DNA of 64,000 nucleotides from Aromatoleum aromaticum EbN1 (GCF_000025965.1 NC_006513.1:2728001-2792000); one strand, 5' to 3'; shown: positions 9,342 through 19,183, counted from the first letter of the stretch. Notes: generated by a model from the sequence alone, not told the origin. Translations and numbers: made by a program.

Positions 9342-10823
9342 TTGGCTGGCCAACTGCTGCGAACCCTCCACGAGGACCGGGAAACCGTGTTCGATCCGCC
9401 TACCTGCCTGATCCCCGACTTTCTGCGCCCCGCAGGCCTTGCGTTCGTCGACATCGAAACCACCGGCACCACCGCGTCGCACGACTCGATCACCGAAATC
9501 GCGATCATCGAGATCGGCGAGGACGGGGTGCGGGAGTGGTCGAGCCTCGTGCGGCCCGACAGCCGCATCCCCGATTACATCGAAAGGATGACCGGCATCT
9601 CGAACCACATGGTCGCGGACGCGCCGACTTTCGCCGAACTCGCCGAAACGGTCTTCGACCGGCTGCATGAGCGGGTTTTCGTCGCGCACAACGCGCGCTT
9701 CGACCACGGCTTCATCCGCGCGGCGTTCCGGCGACTCGGCGTCGATTTCCGGCCGAAAGTGCTGTGCACCGTGCGGCTGTCGCGCCGCCTCTATCCGCAG
9801 GAGCGGCGACACAACCTCGATGCGCTGATCGCGCGACACGGGCTGGAAGTCGAAGCGCAGCATCGGGCGCTCGGCGATGCCCAGGCACTGTGGCAATTCT
9901 GGCAGCGTGTGCATCGGCAGTTCGGCGCAGCGCACCTCGAGCCGATGCTGCGCGAACTCCTCGGCCGTCCGGCGCTGCCGCCGCATCTCGACTTCGACGT
10001 GATCGACGCGATACCCGATGCGCCGGGCGTCTATCTTTTCTACGGCGAAAACGACCTGCCGCTCTACATCGGCAAAAGCAAGCACTTGCGCACGCGTGTG
10101 CTGGCGCATTTCGGTGCCGATCACCGCAACAGCCGGGAGATGACGCTTTCGCAGCAGGTGCGCCGCATCGACTGGATCGTCACCGCGGGCGAGATCGGCG
10201 CGTTGCTGAAGGAAGCCGAACTGATCAAGTCGCTGCTGCCGACGATGAACCGCAAGCTGCGCCGCAGCCGCGAACTGTGCAGCTGGGAGCTCCAGCCGCA
10301 AGCCGACGGCGGCTGGCGGCCGGAGCTGGTCCATGCGAGCGACCTCGATTTCGGCCGCCAGGAGCACCTCTACGGCCTGTTCCGCACGCGCCGCGCGGCG
10401 ATCGAGGCGCTGCGCAAGATCGCGGCCGAGCAGCAGCTGTGTCCGCCGCTGCTCGGCCTGGAGAAGCCCGCGGGCGACGGCCGCTGCTTCACGCACCAGC
10501 TGCACCGCTGCAAGGGCGCGTGCGCAGGGGGCGAGTCGCGCCGACTGCACGGCGCCCGCCTGATGCTCGCGCTGCACGACCTGCGGGTCGAGCACTGGCC
10601 CTATCCGGGTCCGGTGGGCATCCGCGAGGGCGACGCAATGCACGTCGTCGACAGCTGGTGTTACCTCGGAACCGCGTCGTCGGAAGTCGAGTTGCACGCG
10701 CTCCTCGAGGCGGGGCGGCCGAGTTTCGAACTGGACGCGTACCGCATCCTCGTGAAGGCGATGCGCGGTGCGAAAGTCGTCGATTTGCGGGACATCGCGG
10801 CCGCGTCTCGTGCCCCGGCCTGA
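9342..10823 (+). CDS. DnaQ-type 3'-5' exonuclease fused to UvrC/Cho-like GIY-YIG nuclease
   Basis: 493 residues if translation begins at TTG 9342, just after the activator's stop; a GTG at 9387 is an alternative. The N-terminal half is a DEDDh exonuclease: AFVDIETTGTT, then VFVAHNARFDHGF, then HRALGDAQALWQFW. The second half is a GIY-YIG domain (GVYLFYGENDLPLYIGKSKHLRTRV, then the EAELIKSLLPTMNRKLRRS stretch of UvrC N-domains), with a Cys-containing C-terminal region (GRCFTHQLHRCKGACAG). Each half resembles DNA polymerase III epsilon and Cho/UvrC, suggesting DNA repair or processing. This fused arrangement is known in betaproteobacteria. The 2-bp gap from the activator gene is probably incidental coupling. 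Confidence 0.87.
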   Translation: MAGQLLRTLHEDRETVFDPPTCLIPDFLRPAGLAFVDIETTGTTASHDSITEIAIIEIGEDGVREWSSLVRPDSRIPDYIERMTGISNHMVADAPTFAELAETVFDRLHERVFVAHNARFDHGFIRAAFRRLGVDFRPKVLCTVRLSRRLYPQERRHNLDALIARHGLEVEAQHRALGDAQALWQFWQRVHRQFGAAHLEPMLRELLGRPALPPHLDFDVIDAIPDAPGVYLFYGENDLPLYIGKSKHLRTRVLAHFGADHRNSREMTLSQQVRRIDWIVTAGEIGALLKEAELIKSLLPTMNRKLRRSRELCSWELQPQADGGWRPELVHASDLDFGRQEHLYGLFRTRRAAIEALRKIAAEQQLCPPLLGLEKPAGDGRCFTHQLHRCKGACAGGESRRLHGARLMLALHDLRVEHWPYPGPVGIREGDAMHVVDSWCYLGTASSEVELHALLEAGRPSFELDAYRILVKAMRGAKVVDLRDIAAASRAPA

Positions 10824-10954
10824 ACGGCAGACGCATCGGCGCCAATCGACGGTTTCAGCCGGGAACGCGGCTTGCCGGCGAACGGCAAGCTCGTGCGTGT
10901 CGGCAATTCCAGCCTTCGGTGCGCGCCGCGTCCGGACCGTTGCAGGAGACCCCG

Positions 10955-11754
<800 letters not shown>

Positions 11755-11758
<4 letters not shown>

Positions 11759-12774
11759 ACGCAACGATGTGTCTTCCGCGCCATGTGCCGCTCGTCGTCG
11801 CGACGCGCGGCAACGCCGTCGAATCGGTTCATTACGGGTCGATCGCCGTCGCGGGCGCGGACGGCGGGCTCCTGTGCGGGGCGGGCGATGCCGATTTCCC
11901 CGTCTTCACGCGCTCGACGCTCAAGCCGTTCCAGGCGCTCCCCTTCGTTGCCGACGGCGGTCCGCAGCGCTTCGGGTTCTCGACCGAGCACGTTGCGCTG
12001 ATGTGCGCGAGCCACTCGGCCGAACCCCGGCATGTCGCGGCCGTTTCGGACATGCTCGCGCGGATCGGCTGCAGCGAGCGCGACCTGCAGTGCGGTTCGC
12101 ATCCCCCGATTTTTTACGCTGCGACCGGAATCCCGGTGCCGCCCGATCTGGTGCCGACCCCGCTACATCACAACTGCTCCGGCAAGCACGCCGGCTTCCT
12201 CGCGTGGTGCCGCCTGCATGACGAGCCGAGCGAGACCTATCTCGACCCGGATCACCCGTTGCAGCGCGCGGTGCGGCGAACGTTGGCCAGCCTGCTCGAC
12301 TGCAGCGAGGGTGAACTGGTTGCAGGGACGGACGGCTGCGGTGCGCCGAATTACGCGTTGGCCCTCGCGCAGCTCGCCCGGGCCTATGCACGGCTTGCGG
12401 CGCCGGCTGGCGACAGTGACGTCGCGGCCGACTTCGGTGTGCTTTTCAGGGCGATGATCGCTCATCCCGAAATGGTGTCCGGCGAACGGCGCGACGATCT
12501 GGCGCTGATGCAGGCTGCGCCGGGCGACTGGGTTGCGAAGGGCGGTGCCGAAGGGGTGCAGGCGCTCGGTATCGCCAGCCGCGGCATCGGCATCGCAGTC
12601 AAGATTTCGGACGGCGGGGCGCGGGCAGTGCGAATCGCAACGTATGCGGCACTCGAGCAACTCGGGCTGCTGCCGTCCGATATACGACGCCTGCTGCAAT
12701 GGCGCCGCGACGAGATTCGCAACCACACCGGGGTCGTCACAGGCTGGCTCGTGCCGGTCTTCCGTCTGAGCTGA
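11755..12774 (+). CDS. L-asparaginase II (AnsA/EcaA-type, PF06089)
   Basis: A 339-residue protein of the Rhizobium-type, serine-hydrolase-like asparaginase family, distinct from the E. coli AnsA/AnsB fold. Conserved segments visible: ESVHYGSIAV, FTRSTLKPFQALPFV (Ser/Lys of the active site), MCASHSAEPRH, HNCSGKHAGFLAWC, GTDGCGAPNYALAL and the C-terminal GVVTGWLVP. It hydrolyses asparagine to aspartate and ammonia in the cytosol. Translationally coupled by an ATGA overlap to the DUF1264 gene, an association with no obvious metabolic reason. Confidence 0.88.
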
Positions 12775-12817
12775 TTGGCTGTCCGGGCCCGTGATGCGCC
12801 GGACGTGGCCGATCCGA

Positions 12818-12979
12818 CTACGGCGCGAGCCCCACCGAGCGCATCACGACGCGCAGTACCGCGGCGACGACCATGACCACGGCGACGCTGACGGCCCAGA
12901 TCAACACGAGCCAGCCGATGCGCCTGAGCCATCCACGCGCCGGCGTCGCGGCCGCTCGCGCCTCGACCGGTTCGCGCAT
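12818..12979 (-). CDS. DUF2474 small membrane peptide of the bd oxidase operon
   Basis: A 53-residue protein beginning MREPVEARAAATPARGW. It has one transmembrane helix (about residues 21-43) flanked by Arg residues. DUF2474 peptides follow cydB in cyanide-insensitive (CIO) bd oxidase operons and are presumed accessory subunits comparable to CydX. The start overlaps the cydB stop by one base (TGATG). The gene is short enough to be missed by automatic callers. Function is inferred from size, topology and position. Confidence 0.82.
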   Translation of the reverse strand: MREPVEARAAATPARGWLRRIGWLVLIWAVSVAVVMVVAAVLRVVMRSVGLAP

Positions 12980-13986
12980 CAGTGGTAGCCCTGCGTTTCG
13001 TCCACCTTGCCGCGGAACACGTAATAGCCCCACGCGGTGTACATCAGGATCAGCGGGATGATCAGCAGCGCGCCGACGAGCGTGAACCCCATGCTCTGTG
13101 GCGGGGCGGCCGCTTCCCAGATCGTGATCCCGGGCGGGACGATGTTCGGCCACAGGCTGATGCCGAGCCCGCTGTAGCCGAGGAACACGAGAAACAGCGT
13201 CAGCACGAAAGGCGCGATGTCGGGCGCGCGGCGCAGCCGCTGCAGCAGCTGCCACGCCGTCAGCGCGACGAGGATCGGCACCGGAGCGAACCACAGCAGG
13301 TGCGGCCACGTGAACCAGCGCTGCGCGATGTCCTCGCGGGCGAGCGGTGTCCATACGCTGATCGCGATGATCACGGCCAGCAGAATCCACGTCAGTGGCC
13401 GCGCGATCGCGATCATCCGTGCTTGCAGCGGCCCTTGCGTCTTGACGATCAGCCACGTGCTGCCGAGCAGCGCGTAGGTCACGACGAGGCCGGCACCAAC
13501 GAAGAGCGGGAAGGGCGCGAGCCAGTCGAACGCGCCGCCCGCGTAAGCGCGATCGACGACCTCGATGCCCTGTATGTAGCCGCCGAGCGTGACGCCCTGG
13601 AAGAAAGTCGCCGCGAGCGAGCCGCCGATGAACGCCTTGTCCCACAGGTGGCGGTGCGCATCGTCCGCCTTGAAGCGGAACTCGAACGCAACGCCGCGAA
13701 AGATCAGGCCGAGCAGCATCAGGATCAGCGGCAGGTAGAACGCGCTCAGCACCACCGCGTACGCGAGCGGGAACGCGGCGAGCAACCCGGCGCCACCGAG
13801 CACGAGCCAGGTCTCGTTGCCGTCCCATACCGGCGCGACGGTGTTCATCATCACGTCGCGGTCGGTGCGGTCGGCGAAGAACGGGTACAGCAGGCCAATG
13901 CCGAGGTCGAAGCCGTCCATCACGACGTACATCATCACGCCGAACAGGATGATCACGGCCCACACCAGCGGAAGATCGATGCCCAT
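12979..13986 (-). CDS. cydB: Cytochrome bd-type (CIO) ubiquinol oxidase subunit II
   Basis: Start at 13986 (MGIDLPLVWAVIILFGVMMY) gives 335 residues, a normal CydB/CioB length; a longer open frame upstream overlaps cydA and is not part of the protein. The diagnostic N-terminal MYVVMDGFDLGIGLL and PVWDGNETWLVLGGAGLLAAFP are present, and about eight membrane helices can be counted. It partners CydA in the inner membrane as a quinol:O2 oxidoreductase. It lies 5 bp after cydA and overlaps the DUF2474 gene by 1 bp, so the three form one transcription unit. Confidence 0.95.
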   Translation of the reverse strand: MGIDLPLVWAVIILFGVMMYVVMDGFDLGIGLLYPFFADRTDRDVMMNTVAPVWDGNETWLVLGGAGLLAAFPLAYAVVLSAFYLPLILMLLGLIFRGVAFEFRFKADDAHRHLWDKAFIGGSLAATFFQGVTLGGYIQGIEVVDRAYAGGAFDWLAPFPLFVGAGLVVTYALLGSTWLIVKTQGPLQARMIAIARPLTWILLAVIIAISVWTPLAREDIAQRWFTWPHLLWFAPVPILVALTAWQLLQRLRRAPDIAPFVLTLFLVFLGYSGLGISLWPNIVPPGITIWEAAAPPQSMGFTLVGALLIIPLILMYTAWGYYVFRGKVDETQGYH

Positions 13987-13991
13987 GTCGT

Positions 13992-15425
13992 TCAGCCTCC
14001 GCTGCGCGTGGTGGCGAGGTCGTCGGTCGCATCCGGGGCTGCCGACAGCGGTCGTGCCGGAGTGCGCTGCCGGCCCGGCCCGCCGGGCACGGGCTCCGTC
14101 CCTTCGTGCGTCACCGGTCCGTGCCCGATGAGGCGCAGCAGATAGACGGTTCCCGCGCCGAAGACGACGAAATAGACGACGACGAAGAGCGCGAGCGTCG
14201 TCGCGAGCTGCCCTGCGCCGTGCGACGACACGCCGTCGGCGGTGCGCATCACGTTGTACACGAGCCACGGCTGTCGGCCGATTTCAGTCGTGAACCAGCC
14301 GGCGAGCATCGCGACGAGGCCGGTCGGTCCCATCCACTGCGCGAATCGCAGCAGTACGCGCGAGCGGAACAGCTCGCCGCGCCAGCGCGCCCACAGCGCC
14401 CACAGGCCGAGCGCGATCATCAGGAATCCCAGCCCCACCATGATGCGGAACGACCAGAACACGACCGTCGAATTCGGCCGGTCCTCGCGCGGGAACTCCT
14501 TCAGCCCGGGAAACTGGCCATCCCACGAATGCGTCAGGATCAGGCTGCCGAGACGCGGGATATCGAGCGCGAAGCGCGTTTCCTCGCGCTCCATGTCCGG
14601 CCAGCCGAACAAGGTCAGCGGCACGCCTTCGCCGGGCTTGTTCTCCCAGTGCCCTTCCATCGCGGCGAGTTTCGCCGGCTGGTGCTCGAGCGTGTTGAGG
14701 CCGTGGAAATCGCCGACCACCGCCTGCAGCGGCGCGACGAAAAGCAGCATCCACATCGCCATCGACAGCATCTTGCGGATTGCCGGGCTATCGCGGCCGC
14801 GCAGCAGGTGCCATGCGCCGGAGGCGCCGACGATCAGCGCGGTCGCGAGGAAAGCCGCGATGCCCATGTGGACGAGGCGATATGGAAACGACGGGTTCAG
14901 GATCACCGCGATCCAGTCCGTCGGCACGACGCGCCCGTCGACGATTCCGTAGCCCGCTGGCGTCTGCATCCAGCTGTTCGACGCGAGGATCCACGTCGCC
15001 GACAACAGCGTGCCGGCCGCGACCATCACCGTCGCCAGGAAATGCAGGCCGGGGCCGACGCGCGTCCAGCCGAACAGCATGACGCCGAGAAAGCCGGCCT
15101 CGAGGAAGAACGCCGTCAGGACTTCGTAGGCCAGCAGCGGCCCGGTGACGCCGCCGGCGAAATCGGAAAAGTAGCTCCAGTTGGTGCCGAACTGGTACGC
15201 CATGACAATGCCCGAGACGACGCCCATGGCGAAGTTGACGGCGAAGATTTTCGACCAGAAATGGTACAGGTCGCGGAACACTTCGCGCCCGGTGCGCAGC
15301 CACTGGCCTTCGAGCACGACCAGGTAGCTGGCGAGCCCGATCGTGATCGCCGGAAAGATGATGTGAAACGAGATCGTGAAGCCGAACTGGATGCGGGCGA
15401 GAAGCAGCGCGTCGATGTCCCACAT
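13992..15425 (-). CDS. cydA: Cytochrome bd-type (CIO) ubiquinol oxidase subunit I
   Basis: 477 residues, ending in a Pro/Arg-rich tail. Heme ligands are recognisable: His in FTISFHIIFPAITIGLA, His in LVHMGIAAFLATAL and Met near RKMLSMAMW. The Q-loop region (GDFHGLNTLEHQPAKLAAMEG) is short, as in CIO/CioA rather than E. coli-type long-Q-loop CydA; GRQPWLVYNVMRTADGVS is the conserved helix-end motif. The enzyme is a high-affinity or cyanide-tolerant terminal oxidase. The CIO label agrees with the DUF2474 gene two positions downstream. First gene of the three-gene unit. Confidence 0.95.
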   Translation of the reverse strand: MWDIDALLLARIQFGFTISFHIIFPAITIGLASYLVVLEGQWLRTGREVFRDLYHFWSKIFAVNFAMGVVSGIVMAYQFGTNWSYFSDFAGGVTGPLLAYEVLTAFFLEAGFLGVMLFGWTRVGPGLHFLATVMVAAGTLLSATWILASNSWMQTPAGYGIVDGRVVPTDWIAVILNPSFPYRLVHMGIAAFLATALIVGASGAWHLLRGRDSPAIRKMLSMAMWMLLFVAPLQAVVGDFHGLNTLEHQPAKLAAMEGHWENKPGEGVPLTLFGWPDMEREETRFALDIPRLGSLILTHSWDGQFPGLKEFPREDRPNSTVVFWSFRIMVGLGFLMIALGLWALWARWRGELFRSRVLLRFAQWMGPTGLVAMLAGWFTTEIGRQPWLVYNVMRTADGVSSHGAGQLATTLALFVVVYFVVFGAGTVYLLRLIGHGPVTHEGTEPVPGGPGRQRTPARPLSAAPDATDDLATTRSGG

Positions 15426-15481
15426 GGTCGAGCCTTTTCAGCTTGTCGGCGATCGGAACGAGGACAGGACCGGTTCGCGTT

Positions 15482-15865
15482 CTAGGTCCGCCGCTGCCGC
15501 CACGCGTCGATGCTGAACGCGCCGGGCCCGTGGGCGCTCAGGACGAAGAAACCGCCGGCGATCGCGAGGTTCTTCATGAACGAGATGAACTGCATCGGGT
15601 TCGAGAAATCGGTGTGGAAGAACACTGCGGCGAGCAGGCAGAACACGGCCAGCCCGACCGCGGCGAGCCTCGTCAGCAGGCCGAACGCAATCGCGAGGCC
15701 GCCGCCCAGTTCGGCGAAAATCACCAGCGGCAACAGCGCACCGCTCACGCCCATCGATTCCATGTACTGCTGGCTGCCGGCGTAGCCTTTGATCTTCCCC
15801 CAGCCGCTGAGGATGAAGATCAGCGCGAGCAGCAGACGCCCGGCCAGAACGGTGAAATCCTTCAT
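15482..15865 (-). CDS. DoxX family membrane protein
   Basis: 127 residues from ATG 15865 (MKDFTVLAGRLLLALIFILSGWGKI, with GAAGGAGAAC upstream). Four membrane helices and the motif FILSGWGKI...AELGGGLAIAFGLLTR place it in the DoxX/DoxD-like family. Members are small inner-membrane proteins found beside respiratory or sulphur-oxidation genes; function is poorly defined. It lies 56 bp upstream of cydA on the same strand and may be co-transcribed with the oxidase. The upstream gap (15866-16003) contains an AT-rich stretch (TAAATATAAG on the minus strand) that could serve as a -10 region. Confidence 0.85.
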   Translation of the reverse strand: MKDFTVLAGRLLLALIFILSGWGKIKGYAGSQQYMESMGVSGALLPLVIFAELGGGLAIAFGLLTRLAAVGLAVFCLLAAVFFHTDFSNPMQFISFMKNLAIAGGFFVLSAHGPGAFSIDAWRQRRT

Positions 15866-16003
15866 CACTTGTTCTCCTTCGTGTCGTGGGTCCGGATCGT
15901 TCCTTATATTTAGACGACAAATCGAAGGCTCACCGGCCGGGATCGCTCCGGCCGGGAGGGCGCGCCCTGCGGACAAGGAGCGGGGAGGCGGCGAAACCCG
16001 GGC

Positions 16004-16555
16004 CTACGCCCAGCCGAGCGCGCCGGCGACGGCGCCGAGGGCGATCAGCCAGATCGGTGCGAGGCGCGTGCGCAGCATCGCGACCACCGTCGCCGCGATC
16101 AGCACGATGCCGCCGACGCGGTGGGCCGGCTCGCGCACGAAAGGCAGCGCGAGCACCCAGCCGGACGAGAACATCAGCCCGACGGTGACCGGCGCGAGTC
16201 CGGCGGTGAACGCGCGCACCGCCGGGGTGTCGCGGCGCCGGCTGCCCCAGCGGCTGACGCCGAGCGACAGCAGCGTCGACGGCAGCAGGATGCCGACGAA
16301 CGCGGCAGCGGCTCCGGGCAGACCGGCCACCTGGAAGCCGAGCACCGGCACGAACAGCACGTTCGGCCCCGGCGCCGCCTGCGCGAGCGCGATCGCGGTC
16401 GTGAAGTCCGCGTCGGTGAGCCAGCCGCGATCGTGCACGAGCAGGCGATGCATTTCCGGCGCCGTCGACATCGCGCCGCCGATCGACAGCAGCGACAGTG
16501 TCAGAAAGTGCAGGAAGAACTCCGGCAGGTCGGACAGCATGAAACCGGTCGTCAT
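16004..16555 (-). CDS. chrA: Chromate transporter, second half-size subunit
   Basis: 183 residues beginning MTTGFMLSDLPEFFLHFLTL, with about 5-6 membrane segments. The CHR signature is present: LSLLSIGGAMSTAPEMHR, DRGWLTDADFTTAIALAQAAPGPN. This is one half of the split (short-chain CHR) form of ChrA, where two adjacent genes encode the N- and C-halves of the usual ~400-residue exporter. The start overlaps the stop of the upstream half by ATGA. Family role is chromate (or sulfate) transport across the inner membrane. Real substrate in this organism is not known. Confidence 0.85.
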   Translation of the reverse strand: MTTGFMLSDLPEFFLHFLTLSLLSIGGAMSTAPEMHRLLVHDRGWLTDADFTTAIALAQAAPGPNVLFVPVLGFQVAGLPGAAAAFVGILLPSTLLSLGVSRWGSRRRDTPAVRAFTAGLAPVTVGLMFSSGWVLALPFVREPAHRVGGIVLIAATVVAMLRTRLAPIWLIALGAVAGALGWA

Positions 16556-17157
16556 GGCTGCCGCTCCTGCCGCGCGATGCACCAGCGGGCGAGCCCCCAC
16601 GCGAAGACGCCGAACCCGATCACGACCCACGCCAGCGGCACGCGCAACACCGCGACGGCGACGATCGTCGCCAGGCCGAGCAGCGCGCACAGCACGAGCC
16701 CCATCGGGTTGCGCCGCAACGTGCCGAGCATCTTGAAGCCCATCGCCAGCATCAGCCCCGCGGCGACGGCCCCCATGCCGCGCAACGCGCCGGCGACGAC
16801 CGGGTAATCGGAAAGCCGGTTGTAGCTCGCCGCGAGCACCAGCACCAGCACGAGCGGCGCGAGCAGCATGCCGCCGATCGCCGCGAATGCGCCGCGCCAG
16901 CCGAAGAAGCGGTCGCCGAGCATCAGCGACAGATTGACGACATTCGGGCCCGGCAGCAGCTGCGCGAGCGAATACGCGGCGATGAATTCCTCCCGCGTCA
17001 GCCAGCCGCGGCGATCGACGAGTTCGCGCTGGGCGACTGCCAGCACGCCGCCGAAGCCCTGCAGCGCGAGCACGGTGAAAGCGATGAACAGATCGAGCGG
17101 CGAGCGCGGACCGGGACCGGCTGCAAGGGTCGCGATCGCGGGTTGCGGTGAAGTCAG
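16552..17157 (-). CDS. chrA: Chromate transporter, first half-size subunit with probable CTG start
   Basis: The frame carries the CHR motifs LDLFIAFTVLALQGFGGVLAV and REELI-like WLTREEFIAAYSLAQLLPGPN, and its C-terminus is complete. The first ATG/GTG/TTG-type codon available is the GTG at 17073, which would cut into the conserved first helix (PRSPLDLFIAFTVLALQGFGG). Upstream, the same frame stays open back to a stop near 17200. It offers no ATG, GTG or TTG, only CTG codons. CTG at 17157 has GGAG six bases before it and would give 201 residues (MTSPQPAIA...), a normal length. I annotate that start as a noncanonical initiation, with moderate certainty; a sequencing error at an ATG is the alternative. 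The split exporter partner follows with an ATGA overlap. Confidence 0.78.
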   Translation of the reverse strand: MTSPQPAIATLAAGPGPRSPLDLFIAFTVLALQGFGGVLAVAQRELVDRRGWLTREEFIAAYSLAQLLPGPNVVNLSLMLGDRFFGWRGAFAAIGGMLLAPLVLVLVLAASYNRLSDYPVVAGALRGMGAVAAGLMLAMGFKMLGTLRRNPMGLVLCALLGLATIVAVAVLRVPLAWVVIGFGVFAWGLARWCIARQERQP

Positions 17158-17261
17158 TTTGGGCTCCGGCAGTGGGGGGCGGCGAACGAAGGCGGGAGCT
17201 TATCGCAAACGATGCTCCGGGCGCGCCCCCGCGGCGCGATCCTCCCTGCGGGCGCCGCCTT

Positions 17262-17909
17262 TCAGTCCGCTGCCGGCGCGCCCGGTTTCGTGCGAAACCG
17301 CTCGAGGCAGGCCACGACCTCGTCATCCTCGACCTGATCGAAGTTGCGATAGAACTCCCCGACGGCGTGGAAATTCGCCGGCGTGTACAGGCACACGACT
17401 TCGTCGGCGTAAGGCTTCACTTTTTCCACGCTCGCCGGGGCTCCGACCGGCACCGCGCAGATCAGCTGCTGCGGGCCTTTGCTGCGGACCGCATGCAGCG
17501 CAGCGATCATCGTCGCCCCGGTCGCGAGCCCGTCATCGACGACGATGACGATGCGCCCGGCGGGATCGACCGGCGGATGTCGCGGCGAATACGAGCGGCG
17601 CCGTTCCTTCAGGCGCTCGAGCTGCCGCGCGCGCTCGCCCTCGAGGTACTCCTCACTGGCGGCATCGGGATCGGAGACGAACGACCAGCCGCTCTCGTCG
17701 ATCGCCCCGACTGCGTATTCCGGCTGCCACGGCGCGCCGAGCTTGCGCACCAGCACGACGTCGAGGTCGGCCTGCAATGCTTCGGCCAGGGCGGCGCCCA
17801 TCGGCACGGCGCCGCGGGGAATCGCGAGGACCAGCGCGTGCTTCCCGCGCCACGCGTCGAGTGCGGCGGCAAGCTGGGCAGCCGCGTCCATTCGGTCTGC
17901 GAACTGCAT
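17262..17909 (-). CDS. Phosphoribosyltransferase domain protein
   Basis: 215 residues. The PRPP-binding loop is VIVVDDGLATGATM (about residue 120). An early PRGAVPMGAALAEAL and LVRKLGAPWQPEYAVGAIDESG complete the pattern of the stand-alone type I PRTase group that often accompanies stress and dienelactone-hydrolase genes. The base substrate is not evident, so it is not assigned to a particular salvage enzyme. Start ATG 17909 is followed by QFADRMDAAAQLAAAL and preceded by AAGGAGAC. The 223-bp gap to the divergent gene at 18133 shows no recognisable feature. Confidence 0.83.
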   Translation of the reverse strand: MQFADRMDAAAQLAAALDAWRGKHALVLAIPRGAVPMGAALAEALQADLDVVLVRKLGAPWQPEYAVGAIDESGWSFVSDPDAASEEYLEGERARQLERLKERRRSYSPRHPPVDPAGRIVIVVDDGLATGATMIAALHAVRSKGPQQLICAVPVGAPASVEKVKPYADEVVCLYTPANFHAVGEFYRNFDQVEDDEVVACLERFRTKPGAPAAD

Positions 17910-18132
17910 GATGTCTCCTTGACTGCGCCCGTCCCAGACACTCGGGTTGCGGGCGCAGGGGTTTCATAAACGCGTCGACGCGTGCGCCGCGGGGAAGTTC
18001 GGCGATGAAAGGGATGGTTTCGCGCGCCCCTGCCGGCGTCGCGGCGGCGAGAAATTTCGCCAGGTGCATCGCGCGAGACAGCCGCGCACCGCCTGTTGTA
18101 CCTTCGGACTTCACCGCCGCCGGAGCCCCGCG

Positions 18133-18444
18133 ATGCATCTCGTCCAGATCCTGATCCCCGTCACCGACAACGACGGCCTGCGCTTCGAGCGGCGCACGTT
18201 CGAGGGCGTGCGGCGCGAGCTGATCGCGCGCTTCGGCGGGCTCACCGCCTTCGTGCAGGCGCCCGCGCTCGGGCTATGGAAGGATGCGCAGAGCGGCACG
18301 ACTGCGAAGGACGACATGATCCTCGTCGAAGTGATGGTCGAGGCATTCGACCGCGAGTGGTGGGTCGGCTACCGCGCGGAACTCGAGCACACGTTCCGCC
18401 AGGACGAAATCGTCGTGCGCGCGATCGTCTGCGAGCGGATCTGA
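18133..18444 (+). CDS. Conserved hypothetical protein, 103 residues
   Basis: Begins MHLVQILIPVTDNDGLRFER and ends VRAIVCERI; no signal peptide or membrane segment. The alternation of strands and helices (ILIPVTDN ... FEGVRRELIARFGGLTAF ... DMILVEVMVEAFDREWWVGYRAELEHTFRQDEIVVRAIV) suggests a small alpha/beta ferredoxin-like fold. I do not recognise a functional family. It stands alone between the PRTase gene and two further unknown genes. Codon use looks like that of neighbouring genes. Confidence 0.7.
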   Translation: MHLVQILIPVTDNDGLRFERRTFEGVRRELIARFGGLTAFVQAPALGLWKDAQSGTTAKDDMILVEVMVEAFDREWWVGYRAELEHTFRQDEIVVRAIVCERI

Positions 18445-18583
18445 CCAAGTTCTGCGGCGTGCCAGTTGCTCAATGGCATTCCCGCGGTTCAGCGTCTAGT
18501 GTTCGAACTGGCGTCGGCGGCGCGACTTGCAGGCGTACCGGGATCTGCGCGGCCCAGCTGCGCCCCGCACGACGGGTGAAGTG

Positions 18584-19183
18584 ATGGACCTACTCGATGA
18601 AGCCGAAGCGCACTTTCGCGCGCTGGAAAGCTATCGCGCGACGCTGCACTCGATCGGGCCCAACGGCGATCGGCAGGTGATGCGTTACTTCTATCGCAAA
18701 CCGGGCTGGGTCCGGATCGACTGCGTCGAGCCGCATCGCGGCGCGGTGCTGATCTACGACCCCGGGGCGCGGAAGGTGCGGCTGTGGACGTTCGGCCTCG
18801 GCTTCGGCGGGGGCTTCGGATTTATGCCGGCGTTGAGCCTCGCGCCCGACAATCCGCTGGTACGCAGCCCACGCGGTCACACTGTCGATCGCTCCGACGT
18901 CGGCGCGCTGTTCGAGAATCTGCAGTCGCTGCGCGCCGGCGGAAGCTTCACCCCGCTCGGCGCGGGAACGGTCTCCGGGGAACCGGCCGTCGGCTTCGAA
19001 GTCGCCGGCGTGGCCGGCCTCATCGTGGATGGAGCGCATCGCAACCGGGTGTGGCTTGCGCAGGACACGTTGTTTCCGCGGCGAGTCGAAAATTTCGACG
19101 AGGCGGACGATCTCGTTGAAATCGTCGACCTCATCGATGTCGAACTCGACGTCGATTTTCCCGAGCGGTTCTTTGCGCCGTGA
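18584..19183 (+). CDS. Hypothetical protein, LolA/DUF1571-like
   Basis: 199 residues from ATG 18584 (MDLLDEAEAHFRALESYRATL); the frame continues upstream to 18527 with non-ATG codons, but no better ribosome site is seen. The pattern (early helix, then GDRQVMRYFYRKPGWVRID, GAVLIYDPGARKVRLW) resembles DUF1571/LolA-fold proteins that bind lipid-like ligands, but there is no signal peptide with this start. A Gly/Phe-rich stretch (GLGFGGGFGFMPALSL) is notable. Its stop overlaps a GTG start of the next gene. Function unknown. Confidence 0.68.
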   Translation: MDLLDEAEAHFRALESYRATLHSIGPNGDRQVMRYFYRKPGWVRIDCVEPHRGAVLIYDPGARKVRLWTFGLGFGGGFGFMPALSLAPDNPLVRSPRGHTVDRSDVGALFENLQSLRAGGSFTPLGAGTVSGEPAVGFEVAGVAGLIVDGAHRNRVWLAQDTLFPRRVENFDEADDLVEIVDLIDVELDVDFPERFFAP

